Source: Salinisphaera sp963835375 (GTDB lineage: Bacteria > Pseudomonadota > Gammaproteobacteria > Nevskiales > Salinisphaeraceae). Taken from it: a stretch of DNA of 64,000 bases. The position numbers and the translations under genes were made by a program. Of the stretch, positions 59,671 through 64,000 are shown piece after piece. The notes under the pieces are model-generated. The model made no database searches and had not been told where the DNA came from. It saw nothing but the letters and a program-made list of their open reading frames with translations. The DNA is taken from positions 1 through 64,000 of the forward strand of contig CAWIGB010000004.1 of NCBI GenBank assembly GCA_963835375.1. The letters run 5' to 3'. Each line of letters starts with the position of its first letter. Position 1 is the first letter of the stretch.

Positions 59671-60142
59671 GATCGTCAGCAAATCGGCGCATGATCTCGA
59701 TGGTTTCATCCGAGACGTGATGTTCCACGCCCTCGGCGTCCTGGCGGGCCGTGTCTTCGGAAACGCCGAGCGCGCGCAGAAAACGCAGCACCACGATATG
59801 GCGCTCGCGCGACAGGCGGGCCATGTCGTGGCCCGCCTCGGTGAGAAAGATCGAGCGATAAGGCTGGCTGGTCACGAGCCCGGCCTCGGTCATGCGCCGG
59901 ATCATCTTGCCGACCGTGGCCTGGGTCACGCCCATGCGCTGGGCCAGTTCGACCGCGCGGGCTTCGCCCTTGGCATCGATCAGGTCGGCGATCAGCTCGA
60001 CGTAGTCCTCGATCAGCTCGGTTTCGTGCGCCTTGCGCACGTAGCTGTACTGCCGCGCATGGATCTGCGGGTCGAGCAGTTCGCCCGAGGTGTCGTCGCG
60101 CAGGACGTGATCGAGCTCTTGGGCCGAGGACCGTGGGTTCAT
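59660..60142 (-). CDS. mntR: Manganese-responsive regulator MntR (DtxR family)
   Basis: 160 residues, uninterrupted. The winged helix ARAVELAQRMGVTQATVGKM is followed by a dimerisation helix with metal ligands (SRERHIVVLRFLRALGVSED, AEGVEHHVSDETIEIM). Resembles the longer proteobacterial MntR, which represses mntH when Mn is high. No Mn transporter is in view. Start ATG 60142; its end overlaps nfi, and aroE ends 20 bases upstream. Confidence 0.9.
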   Translation of the reverse strand: MNPRSSAQELDHVLRDDTSGELLDPQIHARQYSYVRKAHETELIEDYVELIADLIDAKGEARAVELAQRMGVTQATVGKMIRRMTEAGLVTSQPYRSIFLTEAGHDMARLSRERHIVVLRFLRALGVSEDTARQDAEGVEHHVSDETIEIMRRFADDRES

Positions 60143-60162
60143 AGTGGCGTCATTATAGCGGT

Positions 60163-61005
60163 TCAGTCCGGCTGACGTGTGGCGCCGCGCAGCGCCGCGA
60201 TCACCGGCGCGGTCTGCGGGCGGACGCCGCGCCAGAGCGCGAACGACTCGGCCGCCTGCTCCACCAGCATGCCGAAACCGTCGCGACCCGTCGGTCACGC
60301 CGTATCCGGCGGCCCAGCGCAGGAACGGCGTCGGCTCGTCGGCATAGATCATGTCGTAGACCGCGCCCGCGCGGGTCAGCACGCGTGCGTCGATCGCGGG
60401 CATCGTGCCTTCGGTGAGCCCGGCGGAAATGGCGTTGATCACCAGGTCGGCGTCGTCGGGCGGCTCCGTCGAGCCCGCAGGCCGAGACTTCGCCCATGCC
60501 CGCACAGGCATCGGCGATCGCGCGCGCCTTGTCCGTGCTGCGATTGGCGATCGTGATGCGTGCCGCCCCGGCGGCCAGGAGATTCGGCACGACGCCGCGC
60601 ACCGCGCCGCCGGCGCCGAGGATGAGCACATGACGACCGGCGAGCTCGACGCCCAGGTTGTCGACCAGATCGGCAACCAGGCCGGCGCCGTCGGTGTTGT
60701 CGCCGAGCACTCCGTCGGCGCTGGCCATCAGCGTGTTCACCGCGCCGGCCCGGCGCGCCCGTTCGGTCAACTGGTCCGCCAGTTCGGCCGCAGCCAGCTT
60801 GAACGGCAGCGTGACGTTCAATCCGGCGCCGCCGGCGGCGAAGAATGCGTTCGCGACCCGTTCGAAGCCGTCGATCGGGGCCGGCAGATGGGTGTATTCC
60901 ATGCGTTTGCCCGCACTGTTCGGCGAACAGACGATGGATATCCGGCGATCGGCTGTGGTCGACGGGATGGCCGATGACGGCATAGCGATCGGGGGCTGGC
61001 GACAT
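60163..61005 (-). CDS. aroE: Shikimate dehydrogenase AroE (three frame breaks)
   Basis: NADPH-dependent reduction of 3-dehydroshikimate. Starts MSPAPDRYAVIGHPVDHSRS. After a shift near 60905: GAGLNVTLPFKLAAAELAD (catalytic Lys) and DNTDGAGLVADL. The NADP site is HVLILGAGGAVRGVVPNLL with IANRSTDKA. After a shift near 60475: DLVINAISAGLTEGTMPAID and YDMIYADEPTPFLRWA. The last part after about 60290 ends VIAALRGATRQPD at 60163. About 280 residues, full length. Confidence 0.93.
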
Positions 61006-61070
61006 GAAACAGGCGCTCGCTGTGGTGACGGGCGTTTATCGTGACCAAGCCGCCGGCCGCGCGCAAACCT

Positions 61071-62147
61071 TCAGTCAGCCTTGATCGCGGGGCCGTAGTG
61101 CGTGATCGCGTGCAGAGAGGCGATGACGGACGAGCCGGGATGGGTGCAGGCGGCGAAGACATCGCGCACGGGCAGGTCTTCCAGACAGGCATGATGCCCC
61201 AGCGGGCACTGGCGTTCACGACAGGGCGAGCAGTCCATGCCGCGCCATAGCCGTTGTGAGGTGGCAGCCAGCGGCGGCGCATAGTCCGGGTCGGTGGAAC
61301 CGTAGAGCCCGATCACGCTGGGCGCGGTAGCCGAGGCCAAATGCATGACGCCGGTGTCGTTGCCGACGAACTGCGTGGTCAGCGCGGCCAGGTCGACGAT
61401 ATCGATCAGGCTCGTGCGCTCGGCCAGATTCACGCCGTGTGCCGGCGCGGCTGCGGCCATCGCCTCGGCCACGGCGCGATCGTCGGCGCTGCCGAAGATC
61501 CAGCAGGCGTGACCGGCGGCGTCGAGGCGGGCAGCCAGTTCGGCATAGTGACGCGTCGGCCAGGCCTTGGCGCCGCCGTAGGCCGCCCCCGGCGCGAAGC
61601 CGACGACCGGCCGCTCCAGATTGAGCTCCAGCTCTGCGACCAGCTCGCGTTGCCGCCCGGTATCGATCGTTAGCCGCGGCCAGTGCATCTCGCCGAGCGC
61701 GTCGCCTTCGGCCGCTGTACCCAGCAGGGCATAGTGCTCCGCCTTGAGCGGATATCGCGTCTTGTCGAGCGTGCGTACATCGTTGATCAGGCCGAAGCGC
61801 AGTTCGCCGCGATAGCCCGTGCGCACCGGAATGCCGGCCAGCCACGGTACGAGTGCGGCCTTGGCGCTGCGCTGGAGCACGATCGCCTGATCGTAGCGGC
61901 GCTTGCGCAGCGCCTGTGCGGCCTCGCGCCGGCGCGCCCAGGCGAATTCGCCGTGCTCGATATTCATGATCACGGCGTCGTCGACTTCCGGCATGCGCGC
62001 CACGAGCTGGGCCGTCGATGCCGGCGCGAGCACGTCGACCGTGGCCGCGGGCAGCCGCGCGCGCAGGCCCATGAACAGGCTCTGGGCCATCACCATGTCG
62101 CCGATCCACGACGGGCCGACGACCAGCACGCGCTCGGGCTGGTCCAT
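61071..62147 (-). CDS. waaF: LPS heptosyltransferase II-like (GT9 family)
   Basis: 358 residues, uninterrupted. Adds heptose to the inner core of lipopolysaccharide. VLVVGPSWIGDMVMAQSLFM is the WaaF N-terminus; VGFAPGAAYGGAKAWPTRHY and FVGNDTGVMHLASA (ADP-heptose site) are conserved. A Cys-rich stretch CSPCRERQCPLGHHAC near the end is also seen in WaaF. ATG 62147 lies eight bases after hemB. WaaC, another GT9 member, is the main alternative. Confidence 0.9.
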   Translation of the reverse strand: MDQPERVLVVGPSWIGDMVMAQSLFMGLRARLPAATVDVLAPASTAQLVARMPEVDDAVIMNIEHGEFAWARRREAAQALRKRRYDQAIVLQRSAKAALVPWLAGIPVRTGYRGELRFGLINDVRTLDKTRYPLKAEHYALLGTAAEGDALGEMHWPRLTIDTGRQRELVAELELNLERPVVGFAPGAAYGGAKAWPTRHYAELAARLDAAGHACWIFGSADDRAVAEAMAAAAPAHGVNLAERTSLIDIVDLAALTTQFVGNDTGVMHLASATAPSVIGLYGSTDPDYAPPLAATSQRLWRGMDCSPCRERQCPLGHHACLEDLPVRDVFAACTHPGSSVIASLHAITHYGPAIKAD

Positions 62148-62155
62148 CGAGCAGT

Positions 62156-63157
62156 CTATTCGGCCAGCCAGCGGGCGGCGTCCTTGGCGAAATACGTCAG
62201 CACGCCATCGCAGCCGGCCCGCTTGAAACTCATCAGGCACTCCAGCACGGCCGCGCGCTCGTCCAGCCAGCCGTTGTTGATGGCGGCCTTGAGCATCGCG
62301 TACTCGCCGGAGACATGATAGGCGAAGGTCGGTACGCCGAAGGTTTCCTTCACGCGGTGGATGATGTCCAGATACGGCATGCCCGGTTTGACCATGACCA
62401 TGTCCGCGCCTTCCTTGAGATCGAGGGCCACCTCGCGCAGAGCCTCGTCGGTATTGGCCGGATCGACCTGGTAGGTACGCTTGTCCGCCTTGCCCAGATT
62501 GGACGCGGAGCCGAGCGCTTCGCGGAACGGGTTGTAGTAGGCCGAGGCGAATTTGGCCGCATACGACATGATCACCGTGTTCACGTGGCCATCGGCCTCG
62601 AGCGCCTGGCGCATCGCGGCGACGCGGCCGTCCATCATGTCGGACGGCGAGACGATATCCACGCCGGCCTCGGCATGGGCCCGCATCTGTTCGACCAGAA
62701 TGCCGATGGTCGGATCGTTGATGACATAGCCGTCGTCATCGATCACGCCGTCCTGACCGTGGCTGGTATAGGGATCGAGCGCGACGTCGGTCATCACGCC
62801 GAGCTGCGGAAATTCCGTCTTGATCGCGCGGATGGCCTGCGGAATCAGGCCGTCCGGATTGGCCGCTTCGGCCGCGTCCGGCGTCTTCTTGCCCGGGTCG
62901 ATGACCGGGAACAGCACCAGCGCGGGGATGCCGAGCTCGACCGCCTCGGCGGCTTCACGCAGCAGGCCCTCGAGGGTATGACGCTGCACCCCCGGCATGG
63001 CCGCCACGTCCACCGCGTCGCCCTCGGTGACGAACACCGGGTAGATCAGGTCGTCGACCGACAGGCGGTTCTCGCGTGCCAGTCGGCGGGTGAAGTCGCG
63101 GGCACGCCCACGACGCAGGCGGGTGGCCGGGAAGCGACCGGGAAAGGTATGCGGCAT
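62156..63157 (-). CDS. hemB: Porphobilinogen synthase HemB
   Basis: 333 residues, uninterrupted. Condenses two 5-aminolevulinate molecules. MSYAAKFASAYYNPFRE and MVMVKPGMPYLDI carry the active-site lysines. The metal region DVALDPYTSHGQDGVID has Asp instead of the three Cys of the E. coli zinc enzyme, so this is the Mg-type as in Pseudomonas. ATG 63157 has GAGG at seven bases. With hemF it forms the second haem gene in the window. Confidence 0.97.
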   Translation of the reverse strand: MPHTFPGRFPATRLRRGRARDFTRRLARENRLSVDDLIYPVFVTEGDAVDVAAMPGVQRHTLEGLLREAAEAVELGIPALVLFPVIDPGKKTPDAAEAANPDGLIPQAIRAIKTEFPQLGVMTDVALDPYTSHGQDGVIDDDGYVINDPTIGILVEQMRAHAEAGVDIVSPSDMMDGRVAAMRQALEADGHVNTVIMSYAAKFASAYYNPFREALGSASNLGKADKRTYQVDPANTDEALREVALDLKEGADMVMVKPGMPYLDIIHRVKETFGVPTFAYHVSGEYAMLKAAINNGWLDERAAVLECLMSFKRAGCDGVLTYFAKDAARWLAE

Positions 63158-63925
63158 GACGGGCCTCAGACAGCGTGCAAAGTTGGCGCTGACGATAGAA
63201 CCGGCCGGACGCCGATTCAACTCCGATAGAGCCGCGTGACCCGCCGCTTGGGCGGAACATGGCATGCGCGATACCGTCGATGCGAGGCAGCAGCCGACGC
63301 GCTTTACGGAGATCCGTCGCGATCGATGGCACGCGTAGCAGAAGACGAGCCCGTATTTTCGCGATGTCGTGGGCGCGATTTTGGACGCAACCCGAAGGGC
63401 CGGGGCTGCCCGAATATACTCGAGCTCCCGCAATACAGCGTTGCCGTTCGCTTGTGTAGCTCGGCTACACGGCGCTCCCGGCGCCTTGTCTTGCACGACA
63501 ATAGCCTCCGGCGCGCCCCGCGCCGGTCGTGTTAACAGGCCCTAATATAGGCATCGGCTCAAGAGCGCCTATCGGGTCGAGAAACCCGGTGACGTGATGT
63601 CTTGATCGCTGATCAGCGTGGATTGGCGCGGTTGCCCCTACGACTGCGATTTCGACCACGAGGCTCGAGCTCTCGTTGGGTGCCGGCGGCAACCGGCACC
63701 TGGCCGATCGCGGTGGCCGATCGGCGACCGCGGAGGCACCGCCGGACAGGGCGGAACCTGCGCCGAGCACGCCGCTGAAACCGCTGGCGCGATCACATGC
63801 TCAGACGCGCACGATTGAGTCGCGCGGCATAAACGGTCAAACTAGCCCGATCGATTGGGGATCGTGGTCGACGATGACAACCCGATATCTGTTTACATCG
63901 CGCCCGGCCGGTGCAGGGCGGCAGG
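63158..63925. other. 768-base gene-free region with tandem hairpins
   Basis: No convincing coding frame on either strand; a 101-codon minus-strand frame at 63465-63770 is compositionally odd. It should contain the hemB promoter at its left end and the promoter of the sigma factor gene at its right. It also holds a cluster of hairpins at 63454-63526 and another inverted repeat, GTGCCGG/CCGGCAC near 63689-63708. Confidence 0.55.
63454..63526. repeat. Four adjacent short hairpins
   Basis: In order: GTGTAGC-TCG-GCTACAC (63454-63470), GGCGC-TCCCG-GCGCC (63471-63485), TTGTC-N6-GACAA (about 63486-63502) and CCGGCGCG-CCC-CGCGCCGG (63508-63526). They are end to end, with almost no bases between. Could be a structured RNA, a dispersed palindromic element or an operator array. 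Confidence 0.75.
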
Positions 63926-64000
63926 ATGGCTGAGCGCGAACAGCTGGCCGAATGGCTCGCGGCGACGGCGCGTGGCGACGAGCAGGCGTTCAAACGCCTC
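63926..64000 (+). CDS. ECF-type sigma factor, N-terminus only (cut by window end)
   Basis: 25 codons, MAEREQLAEWLAATARGDEQ then AFKRL, matching the start of region 2 in extracytoplasmic-function sigma factors (xxRGDxxAFxxLY). An AGGG lies about eleven bases before ATG 63926. The group and any anti-sigma factor lie beyond the window. The call rests on a short motif. Confidence 0.6.
   Translation, partial: MAEREQLAEWLAATARGDEQAFKRL

Noticed and set aside
63465..63770. 101-codon minus-strand frame (PPAPNESSSLVVEIAVVGAT)
   Set aside because: It runs through the hairpin cluster, has no good ribosome site and no recognised domain; kept as non-coding.

Overview
The window is high-GC gammaproteobacterial chromosome. 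The core gene order is typical of the class: rpsU-yqeY-dnaG-rpoD, lysM-dprA-smg-topA divergent from def-fmt-rsmB, hisBHAF, tatABC and urease. Protein style and gene order suggest a marine or halophilic lineage close to Salinisphaera. That genus is a guess from recall and was not tested.

Layout. 1-7770 is an accessory block: a cut IS5-type insertion sequence, a VapBC-like toxin-antitoxin pair and one giant helicase-nuclease gene of the Hhe phage-defence type. It stops at the 3' end of tRNA-Ile(CAU). 7774-12837 (minus strand) is the macromolecular synthesis cluster. 12918-21406 holds tsaD, folB-folK-folM, cca, slt, oxyR, hemF and tsaC. 21530-30093 holds topA, smg, dprA and a LysM lipoprotein, divergent from def-fmt-rsmB. 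30411-36533 holds a PfpI-like protein, a SIMPL protein, hisF-A-H-B, dtd, homoserine kinase and a TPR protein. 36583-41853 holds trkH-trkA, hisI-hisE and tatABC. 41941-51231 holds a secreted EF-hand protein and a urease cluster (ureDABCEFG), followed by an NCS1 permease with a zinc-ribbon tail and a NiCoT nickel/cobalt permease. The cluster therefore covers enzyme, maturation, a possible substrate importer and metal import. 51307-64000 holds an Old Yellow Enzyme, azurin, a zinc alcohol dehydrogenase, an APRT-like enzyme, a dienelactone hydrolase, a lone type IV pilin, Hsp15, GST, nfi-mntR-aroE, a GT9 heptosyltransferase, hemB and the first 25 codons of an ECF sigma factor.

Sequence quality dominates interpretation. 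About twenty genes, many of them essential (rpoD, dnaG, tsaD, topA, def, fmt, rsmB, aroE, hemF), change reading frame one to five times while the protein stays conserved across each break. I count roughly fifty such changes. 31-35 kb and most of 47-60 kb are nearly free of them. Uncorrected indels in the assembly explain this better than gene decay, so I annotate each broken gene as one CDS over its full span and give the break positions. The same applies to the defence gene, which should not be called dead from this sequence.

The most interesting items are the Hhe-type protein with a transglutaminase-like Cys/His pair at its N-terminus, the two-phase hexanucleotide repeat that encodes the His-rich UreE tail, the zinc-ribbon NCS1 permease, the long A/T-rich hairpin behind rpsU, and a run of tandem hairpins between hemB and the sigma factor.
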